Source: Bradyrhizobium barranii subsp. barranii
GTDB lineage: Bacteria; Pseudomonadota; Alphaproteobacteria; Rhizobiales; Xanthobacteraceae
Reading direction: 5' to 3'
Length of the DNA: 64,000 bases
Assembly (NCBI RefSeq): GCF_017565645.3
Contig: NZ_CP086136.1
Span: 2,711,501 to 2,775,500, forward strand
Under the pieces are notes generated by a model. It worked only from the letters and a program-made list of their open reading frames with translations. It had not been told where the DNA came from and ran no database searches. Of the stretch, positions 9,923 to 17,304 are shown in pieces (within the stretch, counting starts at the first letter, position 1; every line of letters starts with the position of its first letter). The position numbers were made by a program, and so were the translations under genes.

Positions 9923-10972
9923 GTGACAAAACCCTTCCCGATGAACGCCTGGTACGCCGCGGCCTGGGACGCTGACGTCAAGCCGGCGCTGTTGCCGCGG
10001 ACGATCTGCGGCAAGCATGTCGTGATGTACCGCAAGGCCGATGGCTCGGTGGCCGCGCTGGAGGATGCCTGCTGGCACCGCCTGGTGCCGCTGTCCAAGG
10101 GCCGCCTGGAAGGCGACACCGTCGTCTGCGGCTATCACGGTCTGAAATACAATGCGCAGGGGCGCTGTACCTTCATGCCCTCGCAGGAGACCATCAATCC
10201 GTCGGCCTGCGTCCGCGCCTATCCCGTGGTCGAGCGTCATCGTTACATCTGGCTCTGGATGGGCGATCCCGCGCTGGCCGATCCCGCGCTGGTGCCGGAC
10301 ATGCACTGGAATCACGATCCGGCCTGGGCCGGCGACGGCAAGACCATCCGCGTCAATTGCGACTACCGCCTCGTGCTCGACAATCTCATGGACCTTACCC
10401 ATGAGACTTTCGTGCACGGCTCCTCGATTGGGAACGACGCGGTCGCCGAGGCGCCGTTCGACGTCACCCATGGCGAGAAGACTGTGACGGTGACGCGCTG
10501 GATGCGCGGCATCGAGGCGCCGCCGTTCTGGGCCAAGCAGCTCGGCAAGCCCGGCCTCGTCGACCGCTGGCAGATCATCCGCTTCGAAGCCCCGTGCACG
10601 ATCGCGATCGATGTCGGCGTGGCGCCGACAGGCACCGGCGCGCCGGAAGGCGACCGCTCGCAGGGCGTCAACGGTTTCGTGCTCAACACCATCACGCCGG
10701 AGACCGAGAAGACCTGCTACTATTTCTGGGCGTTCGTGCGCAACTATCAGATCGGCGAGCAGCGCATCACCTCCGAGATCCGCGAAGGCGTCTCCGGCAT
10801 CTTCCACGAAGACGAGCTGATCCTCGAGGCGCAGCAGCGCGCCATGGACGAGAACCCCGATCGGATCTTCTACAACCTCAACATCGACGCGGGTGCGATG
10901 TGGACGCGCAAGCTGATCGACAGGATGGTGGCGAAGGAAAACCCGCCGCAGCAGCTCCAGGCCGCGGAGTAG
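9923..10972 (+). CDS. Rieske aromatic-ring/O-demethylase oxygenase (VanA-like)
   Basis: Terminal oxygenase component of a two-component Rieske non-heme iron system. The 349-residue protein has the N-terminal [2Fe-2S] ligands CWH and CGYH (within residues about 45-75), the mononuclear iron motif MDLTHETFVH (Asp-x2-His-x4-His), and a C-terminal Asp-containing helix. It is closest to vanillate O-demethylase-type oxygenases (PobA/VanA/TsaM), but substrate cannot be read from sequence. The GTG at 9923 has GGGAG just upstream. A GntR regulator and an iron-sulfur reductase follow on the same strand, giving an A-R-B gene order. Confidence 0.9.
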   Translation: MTKPFPMNAWYAAAWDADVKPALLPRTICGKHVVMYRKADGSVAALEDACWHRLVPLSKGRLEGDTVVCGYHGLKYNAQGRCTFMPSQETINPSACVRAYPVVERHRYIWLWMGDPALADPALVPDMHWNHDPAWAGDGKTIRVNCDYRLVLDNLMDLTHETFVHGSSIGNDAVAEAPFDVTHGEKTVTVTRWMRGIEAPPFWAKQLGKPGLVDRWQIIRFEAPCTIAIDVGVAPTGTGAPEGDRSQGVNGFVLNTITPETEKTCYYFWAFVRNYQIGEQRITSEIREGVSGIFHEDELILEAQQRAMDENPDRIFYNLNIDAGAMWTRKLIDRMVAKENPPQQLQAAE

Positions 10973-10977
10973 GCCAG

Positions 10978-11739
10978 GTGAAAGCAGCGCCCGAGCGAGA
11001 GGTCGACCGCTCCGTCTCGCAGACCGTGAAGGCGCAGCTCGCGCTGCGCGACCAGATTCTGTCGGGTCGCTTACGGCCCGGCGAGCGCATCTCCGAGCTC
11101 CAGGCGGTGGAGACGACCGGCGCCTCGCGCACGCCGGTGCGCATGGCGCTGGTGCGGCTGGAGGAGGAAGGCCTGCTGGAGGCGATTCCCTCAGGCGGCT
11201 TCATGGTGAAGGCGTTTTCCGAGCGCGACATCTCCGATTCCATCGAGCTGCGTGGCACGCTCGAAGGGCTGGCCGCGCGCTTCGCAGCCGAGCGCGGCGT
11301 TTCCGCGCGCGAGCTTGAGCCGCTGAAGGAGTGCCTTGCCGCGATCGACGAGTTGCTGCGCCAGGTGCCGATCTCGGTCGACGCGTTCTCCTCCTATGTC
11401 ACGCTGAACGCGCGTTTCCACGCACTGCTCACCGAATTGTCGCGCAGCGCGCCGCTGATCCGGCAGATCGACCGCGCTTCCGCGCTGCCATTTGCTTCCC
11501 CAAGCGGGTTCGTGATGGCGCAATCGGCGCTGCCCGAGGCGCAGCAGATTCTGATCATCGGGCAGGAGCACCATCGCGTCGTGATCGACGCCATCGAGAA
11601 CCGCGAAGGCGCCCGCGCCGAAGCCGTGATGCGCGAGCACGCGCGCCTCGCGGTGCGAAACTTGCGGCTTGCGCTGCGCAACCGCACCCATCTCGACCTC
11701 TTGCCGGCGCTCGCGCTGATCAGGACCGCAACCGACTAA
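10978..11739 (+). CDS. GntR-family (FCD domain) regulator
   Basis: Transcription factor of 253 residues, GTG start 5 bp after the oxygenase stop. An N-terminal winged helix (about 15-80, LRDQILSGRLRPGERISELQ...TGASRTPVRMALVRLEEEGLL) is followed by an all-helical FCD ligand-binding domain with metal-type His residues (NARFHALL, EHHRVVIDAI, MREHARLAV). Sandwiched between oxygenase and reductase, it most likely senses the aromatic substrate and controls the cluster through the TGTATACA palindromes upstream of 9923 (inference). Confidence 0.9.
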   Translation: MKAAPEREVDRSVSQTVKAQLALRDQILSGRLRPGERISELQAVETTGASRTPVRMALVRLEEEGLLEAIPSGGFMVKAFSERDISDSIELRGTLEGLAARFAAERGVSARELEPLKECLAAIDELLRQVPISVDAFSSYVTLNARFHALLTELSRSAPLIRQIDRASALPFASPSGFVMAQSALPEAQQILIIGQEHHRVVIDAIENREGARAEAVMREHARLAVRNLRLALRNRTHLDLLPALALIRTATD

Positions 11740-11749
11740 GGCAATCGCC

Positions 11750-12730
11750 ATGCGCTTCATCGAAACCTGGATTCCGGCAACGCTGGTCGCGACGCGCGAT
11801 CTTGCGCCGGGCATCCGCGAGTTCCTGATCCTGCCGGATCAGTTCGACGGCACGGCCTATCCGGTCGGCAGCCACATCAATATCAGCGTGACCATCGACG
11901 GCCTGCCGGAGACGCGATCCTATTCGCTGGTCGGCGAGGCGTCCTCGCGCGGTTTCAAGATCGCGGTGCGCCGTGCCGAGGATTCCCGCGGCGGCTCGCG
12001 CTATATGTGGCAGCTCGCACCAGGCGCCCGGCTCGACATCACGCGGCCGGCTTCGCTGCTCGCGGTCGACTGGGCCCGCGAAAACTATTGCCTGATCGCC
12101 GGCGGCATCGGCATCACGCCGATCCTTGGCGCCGCACAGGCGCTGGCGCGTCGCGGCGCTGATGTCACGCTGCATTATGCCGTGCGCTCGCGCACCGATG
12201 CCGCCTATCTCGAGGATCTCGCCAAAATGCTCGGTGAGCGCCTGCTCGTTCACGCGAGCGACGAGGGCCGGCGACTCGACCTCGATGCGCTGTTCGGATC
12301 ATTGCCGCAAGGTGCGCTGGCGCTGTTCTGTGGCCCGATGAGGATGCTGGATGCCGCGCGCCACGCCTGGATCGGCGCCGGCCATCCGCTTCCCGATCTC
12401 CGCTACGAGACCTTCGGCTCCAGCGGCACGCTGCCGACCGAGACGTTTCGCGTGCGCCTGAAGGGGACCGATGTCGAGCTCGAAATCCCGCGCGAGCGCT
12501 CGATGCTTGATGTGCTCAATGCCAGCGGACACGACGTGATGTACGATTGCAAGCGCGGCGAATGCGGCCTGTGCGCGATCGACGTGGTCGAGGTCGACGG
12601 CGAGATCGATCATCGCGACGTCTTCTTCAGCGATCACCAGAAGCAAAGCAACCAGAAGATCTGCGCCTGCGTCTCCCGCGCCCGCGGTACCATCACCGTG
12701 GACACGCTGCTCCGGGAAGATGCGGTCTGA
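11750..12730 (+). CDS. Oxygenase reductase, FMN and [2Fe-2S] (VanB-like)
   Basis: Electron-transfer partner of the Rieske oxygenase (phthalate dioxygenase reductase family), moving electrons from NAD(P)H to FMN and then a plant-type ferredoxin cluster. Residues about 1-100 hold the FMN barrel (ETRSYSLVGE), about 105-220 the NAD domain (GGIGITPILGAAQ), and the C-terminus a ferredoxin domain with the pattern C-x4-C-x2-C-x29-C (CKRGECGLC...KICAC). The gene starts 10 bp after the GntR stop. At 326 residues it is full length. Confidence 0.92.
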   Translation: MRFIETWIPATLVATRDLAPGIREFLILPDQFDGTAYPVGSHINISVTIDGLPETRSYSLVGEASSRGFKIAVRRAEDSRGGSRYMWQLAPGARLDITRPASLLAVDWARENYCLIAGGIGITPILGAAQALARRGADVTLHYAVRSRTDAAYLEDLAKMLGERLLVHASDEGRRLDLDALFGSLPQGALALFCGPMRMLDAARHAWIGAGHPLPDLRYETFGSSGTLPTETFRVRLKGTDVELEIPRERSMLDVLNASGHDVMYDCKRGECGLCAIDVVEVDGEIDHRDVFFSDHQKQSNQKICACVSRARGTITVDTLLREDAV

Positions 12731-12971
12731 CCGGAGCTGGAAGGCGTACTCGGAAACCGCGATCAGCCTGAAGGCTCGCGCATCCGCCCTACTTTCGGAG
12801 CGGGCGGGTGCAGGTCGTCCTGGCGAGGCAGCTAAGGGCGGTGACGAAGCGGGCTTTGCAGCGTCAATGGGCCGGCAAGAGCGCTTCGTGCGGTCCACCA
12901 ATCATGATAGGTTTGCTCTCGGCAATAAATGCGTTCAGCCGGTCTTGGACAGCAAGGGTGGAGGTTCTGCC

Positions 12972-13415
12972 ATGAAATCCAATTCTGTCTCGCTGGCAGT
13001 CGATGCGTTCGCCACAGGGCGAGCTGACGCGCTGATTTTAATCGGCCGCATTCTCCTCGCGTGGGTATTCGTCGGAAGCGCGTATGGAGCAATATCCAAC
13101 TTCAGCGGCTCTGTGGGGTATTTCAGGTCCCTGAATCTTCCAGCACCCGAGCTGTTCACCATGACGAACATCGTACTGGAAGTATTGATATCCGTTGGTT
13201 TGATATTGGGCGTCGGTACGCGCTACTGCGCAATTCTGACGTTTGTGTTCGTATTGGCGGCAACGGCTATTGCGCACCGCTACTGGGAGTATCCCGCGGG
13301 TGCGCAGCAGATCGGTCAATACAACCACTTCCTGAAGAATGTCTCGATCATGGGAGGCGCGATGTTGATCTTCGTCACCGGGGCGGGCCGGTTCAGTTTC
13401 GATCGGGCATCGTAG
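12972..13415 (+). CDS. DoxX-family membrane protein
   Basis: 147-residue protein with four hydrophobic segments (starting ILIGRILLAWVFVGSAYG), characteristic of the DoxX/TQO small-subunit family found in inner membranes. The ATG at 12972 is preceded by GGAG; a long in-frame extension from 12720 overlaps the reductase gene and looks non-coding. The conserved HRYWEYPAG...QYNHFLKNVSIMGG segment is typical of the family. Precise function unknown. It converges with the small membrane-protein gene on the other strand. Confidence 0.85.
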   Translation: MKSNSVSLAVDAFATGRADALILIGRILLAWVFVGSAYGAISNFSGSVGYFRSLNLPAPELFTMTNIVLEVLISVGLILGVGTRYCAILTFVFVLAATAIAHRYWEYPAGAQQIGQYNHFLKNVSIMGGAMLIFVTGAGRFSFDRAS

Positions 13416-13421
13416 CCGAGA

Positions 13422-13571
13422 TCACTTCAAGTCGGGCTTGAAAGCTTCCTCTATCGCGCGGCGGATGCTCTTTGAGAGCTGTTTCAGGGTCTTGCTCACG
13501 AGGGCGAAGAGAAGCATCAACCATGTCGCAAGCGCGGCACACCACAGCACGACTTCAAATATCTCAGGCAT
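13422..13571 (-). CDS. Small single-pass membrane protein (49 aa)
   Basis: Unrecognised 49-residue ORF. It begins MPEIFEVVLW, has one hydrophobic helix (about residues 7-25), then a basic amphipathic tail (KTLKQLSKSIRRAIEEAFK). A strong Shine-Dalgarno sequence GAGGGG lies 7 nt before the ATG, and the stop falls 7 bp beyond the convergent DoxX gene, a tidy arrangement for a real gene. An opposite-strand ORF over the same bases lacks these features. Function unknown; membrane-anchored regulator or stress protein are possibilities only. Confidence 0.55.
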   Translation of the reverse strand: MPEIFEVVLWCAALATWLMLLFALVSKTLKQLSKSIRRAIEEAFKPDLK

Positions 13572-13864
13572 GATGATGCCCCTCAAAAATAATTACTTTG
13601 AAATGCGGCAAGTGTTGCTTAATGGGGCCGACACGGCAAGCCGTCTTGAGAGTGGTAGCGCGCCGAAACACTCGGAAACGCTCTCAAAACAGCGGGCAGC
13701 CTTAGGTCAGGGATGCAGACCAACCCTATGACCGCGAAGACTGGCGCGGGATGCAGAACTGCCTGGCAGCGATTCATTTGCGAAGGGTGGCTTGAAGAAA
13801 TTCTGCCCTGCGCGAGTCTGCTTCACCCCTGGAAGCGGACCGCCTCACATTTGTGAGTATTTCC
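13572..13864. other. Intergenic region, nothing recognised
   Basis: Nearly 300 bp between the small membrane-protein gene and the 3' end of the GGDEF-EAL gene. I see no supported coding sequence, RNA or repeat; the minus-strand promoter of the small gene presumably lies at its left edge. Confidence 0.5.
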
Positions 13865-15928
13865 CTACGCCGCGTAAGTCGCCCGCAGCTTCTTCGTGTT
13901 CAACAGCGCCAGAACGCCATCGGCCGACACCGGCCGGCTGATCAGATAGCCCTGCGCTTCGTCGCAACCGAACTGGCGCAGAAACTCGAGCTGGTCGGCG
14001 GTCTCGACGCCTTCCGCAACCACGCCGATGCGCAGGTCGCGCGCCAGCGAGATCACAGACTTCACGATCGCGGCGCAGTCGGGCTGCACCAGCATGTCGC
14101 GGATGAAGGACTGGTCGATCTTGATACGGCTGAACGGCAGCTTGCGCAGATAGGTGAGGGAGGAGAAGCCGGTGCCGAAATCGTCCAGTGCCACCGTGGT
14201 GCCGAGCTCGAGCAGCGCGTTGAGGACTGACGCCGCCGAGCCGTATTTCGACAGCAGCATCGATTCCGTGATCTCGATCTCGAGCCGGTGCGGGGCGACC
14301 TTCGCGTCCGCGAGCGCCTGCACGATGGTCTGGAGGATGCCGGTGCTGTGAAACTGCGCGGCAGAGAAGTTCACGGCGACCCGGATGTCCTCCGGCCAGT
14401 CCGAAAGCGTCGCGCAGGCGCGCCGGATCACCCATTCACCGATCTCGTGGATCAGCCCGGTCTCCTCGGCGATCGGGATGAATTCGCTCGGCGGCACGAG
14501 TCCGCGCCGGGGATGCTGCCAGCGCAGCAGCGCCTCGAAGCCGGTGATGCGGTTCTCGCCGAGATCGAGGAACGGCTGGAACACCAGGAACAGCTCGTCC
14601 CTGGCGATGGCGCCTTCGAGGTCCGCTTGCAGCGCCTTGCGATCGCGTGACACCCTTTCATCGGCTTCCTCGAAGAAGCAGACCGTGCCGGGGCCGGCTT
14701 TCTTGGCGCGATACAGTGCGGCGTCGGCATTCTTCATGATGTCGAGCTGCGTGGTGCCGTCGCGCGGCGCCAGCACGATGCCGACGCTGGTCGCGCCGGC
14801 GATCTGGCGGCCCTCGATCTGGAACGGTTCGTCGAAGGCCGCGACGAAGCGTTCGGCGATCTCGAGCGCATCCTCGGGCCGCGCCAGATTGGCCATCACC
14901 AGCGCGAACTCGTCGCCGCCGATTCGCGCGACGTGCTCGGCCGCGCGCGTGCAGCGTTGTAGCCGGCTTGCGACCTGGACCAGGAATTCGTCGCCGGCGG
15001 GGTGGCCGAACTTGTCGTTGACCTCCTTGAAGCGGTCGAGGTCGAGCAGGAGCACCGCGAATTCCTCTCCGGACAGGGCCATCCGCCGCAGCGGGGCTTC
15101 GAGCGTCTCGTTGAAGGCGAAGCGGTTGGGCAACAGCGTGAGGGGATCCTGCCGGACCGTGCGCTCGGCCTCGATCTGCCGGATCACGCGCCGCGCGAAC
15201 GCGAATGAATTGACGAACACCGCGCGCAGCAGCACGCTGCCGTAGACCACCACCAGGATGGCCATCAGCACATAGGCGGGATCGCCGTCGCGGCCGAGGC
15301 AGATGGCGATGCCGACGAAGATGGGGCTCGTGAAGGCGATGGCCGCAATCGGGATCGTGGCGAAGGCCCGCGCGCCGCCGGCCAGCATTCCCGAGCAAAG
15401 GCAGGTGATGACGAGCTGGCCGCCGGTTGCGGCATTCGCGAAGAAGGCGACCGGGACGATGCCCCAGGCAACGCCGAGCACGAAGGCGTTGCGCACCAGC
15501 CGATGCATCGCCCGGCGCGAAACGAATTGGGGTTTTGTGATCCGGCGCGAGGCGTGGGATTGCAGGCCGAACGCAATCGCGGCGCCGGCCACGATCGCGG
15601 CCCAGGCCAACGCAAACTTCCAGTCCGGCGAATGCCAGAGCGCGATGGCGAGCACGGCCGCGTTGCAGGCATTGGCAAGCATGATGCCGACGGAGTAGCC
15701 GAGCACCAGTGACATCTGATCGGCGCGGATATGTCCGGCGACGGCTTCGTCGGTTGCAGGACCGCCAAAGGCCGACAGATCGCCGGCGAACAGCCGCGCG
15801 AAATAGCTGGTCGTTTGAGTCCGCATTCCAGGGCCTAGCAGCATGGGCCGTTTGTCCGGCTCGATCAGGAGGATTCGCTGCAAACCTTTGACGAAATATG
15901 AATTATCCCCGCTGGCCACGATCGCCAT
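13865..15928 (-). CDS. Membrane GGDEF-EAL cyclic-di-GMP protein
   Basis: Bifunctional-type c-di-GMP turnover protein of about 687 residues. N-terminal hydrophobic helices form a membrane module, then a GGDEF domain with intact ARIGGDEFALV and an EAL domain with FEALLRWQHP, VNFSAAQF, ITESMLL and DDFGTGFSS, so both cyclase and phosphodiesterase activity are possible. The start at 15928 is preferred over an ATG at 16039: the longer version begins at the edge of a repeat element, has no ribosome site, and its first residues read like non-coding DNA containing a 21-bp palindrome. A later start near 15826 cannot be excluded. Confidence 0.88.
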   Translation of the reverse strand: MAIVASGDNSYFVKGLQRILLIEPDKRPMLLGPGMRTQTTSYFARLFAGDLSAFGGPATDEAVAGHIRADQMSLVLGYSVGIMLANACNAAVLAIALWHSPDWKFALAWAAIVAGAAIAFGLQSHASRRITKPQFVSRRAMHRLVRNAFVLGVAWGIVPVAFFANAATGGQLVITCLCSGMLAGGARAFATIPIAAIAFTSPIFVGIAICLGRDGDPAYVLMAILVVVYGSVLLRAVFVNSFAFARRVIRQIEAERTVRQDPLTLLPNRFAFNETLEAPLRRMALSGEEFAVLLLDLDRFKEVNDKFGHPAGDEFLVQVASRLQRCTRAAEHVARIGGDEFALVMANLARPEDALEIAERFVAAFDEPFQIEGRQIAGATSVGIVLAPRDGTTQLDIMKNADAALYRAKKAGPGTVCFFEEADERVSRDRKALQADLEGAIARDELFLVFQPFLDLGENRITGFEALLRWQHPRRGLVPPSEFIPIAEETGLIHEIGEWVIRRACATLSDWPEDIRVAVNFSAAQFHSTGILQTIVQALADAKVAPHRLEIEITESMLLSKYGSAASVLNALLELGTTVALDDFGTGFSSLTYLRKLPFSRIKIDQSFIRDMLVQPDCAAIVKSVISLARDLRIGVVAEGVETADQLEFLRQFGCDEAQGYLISRPVSADGVLALLNTKKLRATYAA

Positions 15929-15954
15929 GGCCACTTCTGCGTGTTCAAGCGAGG

Positions 15955-15975
15955 GTATCGATAACAAATCGATAC
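15955..15975. promoter_or_regulatory. 21-bp perfect palindrome upstream of the GGDEF-EAL gene
   Basis: GTATCGAT-AACAA-ATCGATAC: 8-bp arms, 5-bp centre, 27 bp before the preferred start codon in a locally AT-rich stretch. Probable operator for an unidentified regulator. Confidence 0.5.
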
Positions 15976-16037
15976 AAATGCGGCGCCCCGCGTTACGGTT
16001 GTAACAGTGGGCCGATCGCAGAACGCGCTCGGCCTTC

Positions 16038-16150
16038 ATGGTTCGAGACGCGCCGCAAGGCGGCGCTCCTCACCATGAGGGTCTAAGATGTTGCCGCGGA
16101 GCAGACCTCATCCTGAGGAGCCCGCTGAAGGCGGGCGTCTCGAAGGATGG
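16038..16150. repeat. Dispersed inverted repeat, family R7
   Basis: Two hairpin halves facing each other: GGTTCGAGACGC...GCTCCTCACCATGAGG and CCTCATCCTGAGGAGC...GCGTCTCGAAGGATG. Each half has its own GC stem (GCCGCAAGGCGGC; GCCCGCTGAAGGCGGGC). Non-coding, intergenic; I recognise this style of element from Bradyrhizobium-type genomes. Confidence 0.75.
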
Positions 16151-16196
16151 CCGCGAGGAGGCTGCCAGCCCGCTCTGTTGCCAAATGTGCCGAACG

Positions 16197-16562
16197 TCAC
16201 CGCCCGAGCTGCTTCGGATCATAATAGAACCGTTCTTCGATCAGCTGATCGCCCCGCCAGGTCTGCCACGCGATCTCATCCAGCGTTCGGACGACGCCTT
16301 CGGCATTGGTGAAGCTGAACCGCCAGCGGGTCGCGACGTGATCGCCCTCGATCAGGCTCGGCCCGATGCGGACGGCCTTGACCTCCCTGGAGGCCGCCAG
16401 CACGCCGCGCTCCTTGGCGACGAGCTTGTCGCGGCCGACTGTCGGGGCGGCGTTGTTCTCATAGGTCGCGGCATCGGACGTGTAGTACTGCTCGATCGCT
16501 TCGACAAACTCCCCGTTCTCCAGCCGCTTGGCAAAGGCTTCAACGACATCACGGCTCGGCAT
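16197..16562 (-). CDS. NTF2/SnoaL-like protein
   Basis: 121-residue single-domain protein with the alpha+beta cone pattern of the NTF2-like superfamily: N-terminal helices (VVEAFAKRLENGEFVEAIEQYYTSDA), a Tyr-Glu-Asn segment, and C-terminal strands (VATRWRFSF, DEIAWQTWRGDQLIEERFYYDP). Such proteins are small-molecule isomerases, hydrolases or binding proteins. It is transcribed divergently from a TetR regulator with tandem operators between them, so it is probably the regulator's direct target. Confidence 0.8.
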   Translation of the reverse strand: MPSRDVVEAFAKRLENGEFVEAIEQYYTSDAATYENNAAPTVGRDKLVAKERGVLAASREVKAVRIGPSLIEGDHVATRWRFSFTNAEGVVRTLDEIAWQTWRGDQLIEERFYYDPKQLGR

Positions 16563-16581
16563 GGATCACCTCACGATTAAA

Positions 16582-16619
16582 ACCGACTGATAGTCGGTAA
16601 ATACCGACCGGTAGTCGAA
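16582..16619. promoter_or_regulatory. Tandem TetR-type operators in a divergent promoter
   Basis: Site 1 (16582-16598) is a perfect palindrome ACCGACT-GAT-AGTCGGT. Site 2 (16603-16619) is ACCGACC-GGT-AGTCGAA. Both share CGAC-N5-GTCG, and their centres are 21 bp apart, two helical turns. They lie between the divergent NTF2-like and TetR genes and close to both promoters. Confidence 0.75.
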
Positions 16620-16662
16620 AAGTCAACTGGCCGGGTGCGACGAATTGGACTAGACGGGAGCC

Positions 16663-17253
16663 ATGGCAAAGCAGGCGGAGCGGCGGGCGGCGACATCGGA
16701 GGCGATCCTGACGGCGGCGCGCCGCCTGTTCGGGATGCAGGGCTTTGCCGCGACCACCATGGACGACATCGCGGAGGCCGCGGGCGTCGCCAAGGGCGCG
16801 GTCTATCATCACTTCAAGACCAAGGAGGCGGTGTTCGAAGCGGTGTTCGATTCTGTCTCGCGCGATCTCGTCGCCGAGATCGACCGGACCGCGCGCGCCG
16901 AGAAGGACGTGCTCGCCGCGATGGTCGCCGGCACCCAGCATTACTTTGCGGCGACCGCCAAGGGCCCGACAGGTCAGATCATCCTGCGCGACGGCCCGGC
17001 CGTGCTCGGCTGGGAGCGCTGGCGCGAGATCGACGCGCAGCATTTTGGCGGTAAGATGCCGCGCGCGCTGTCGGTGGCGATGGAGGCCGGCCTCATCGCA
17101 AAGCAACCGGTCGAGCCGCTGGCGCGGCTGCTGCTCGGCGCGGTGACGGAGGCGGCGGTCGCCTGCGCCGGGCGCGCGGATATCGCAAGGGCAGGGGCGG
17201 AATATGCCCGTGCGTTCAAGTCACTGGTCGAGGCGCTGCGTCTACGCGCATGA
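16663..17253 (+). CDS. TetR/AcrR-family repressor
   Basis: 196-residue regulator. The N-terminal helix-turn-helix is complete (AARRLFGMQGFAATTMDDIAEAAGVAKGAVYHHFKTKEAVFEAVFD, roughly residues 18-60 by pattern). The C-terminal ligand domain is variable as usual. It is divergent from the NTF2-like gene and 51 bp upstream of a GMC oxidoreductase on the same strand, so it may control both; the operators at 16582-16619 support autoregulation and divergent control. Confidence 0.92.
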   Translation: MAKQAERRAATSEAILTAARRLFGMQGFAATTMDDIAEAAGVAKGAVYHHFKTKEAVFEAVFDSVSRDLVAEIDRTARAEKDVLAAMVAGTQHYFAATAKGPTGQIILRDGPAVLGWERWREIDAQHFGGKMPRALSVAMEAGLIAKQPVEPLARLLLGAVTEAAVACAGRADIARAGAEYARAFKSLVEALRLRA

Positions 17254-17304
17254 TTGTGCTAGTGACGAACCGGAAACGCCCACCAACAAGAAGAACAGTA
17301 GCGC

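Noticed and set aside
13438..13731. Plus-strand 97-codon ORF
   Set aside because: No ribosome site and no recognisable feature; the opposite-strand 49-aa ORF has a strong site and a membrane helix.
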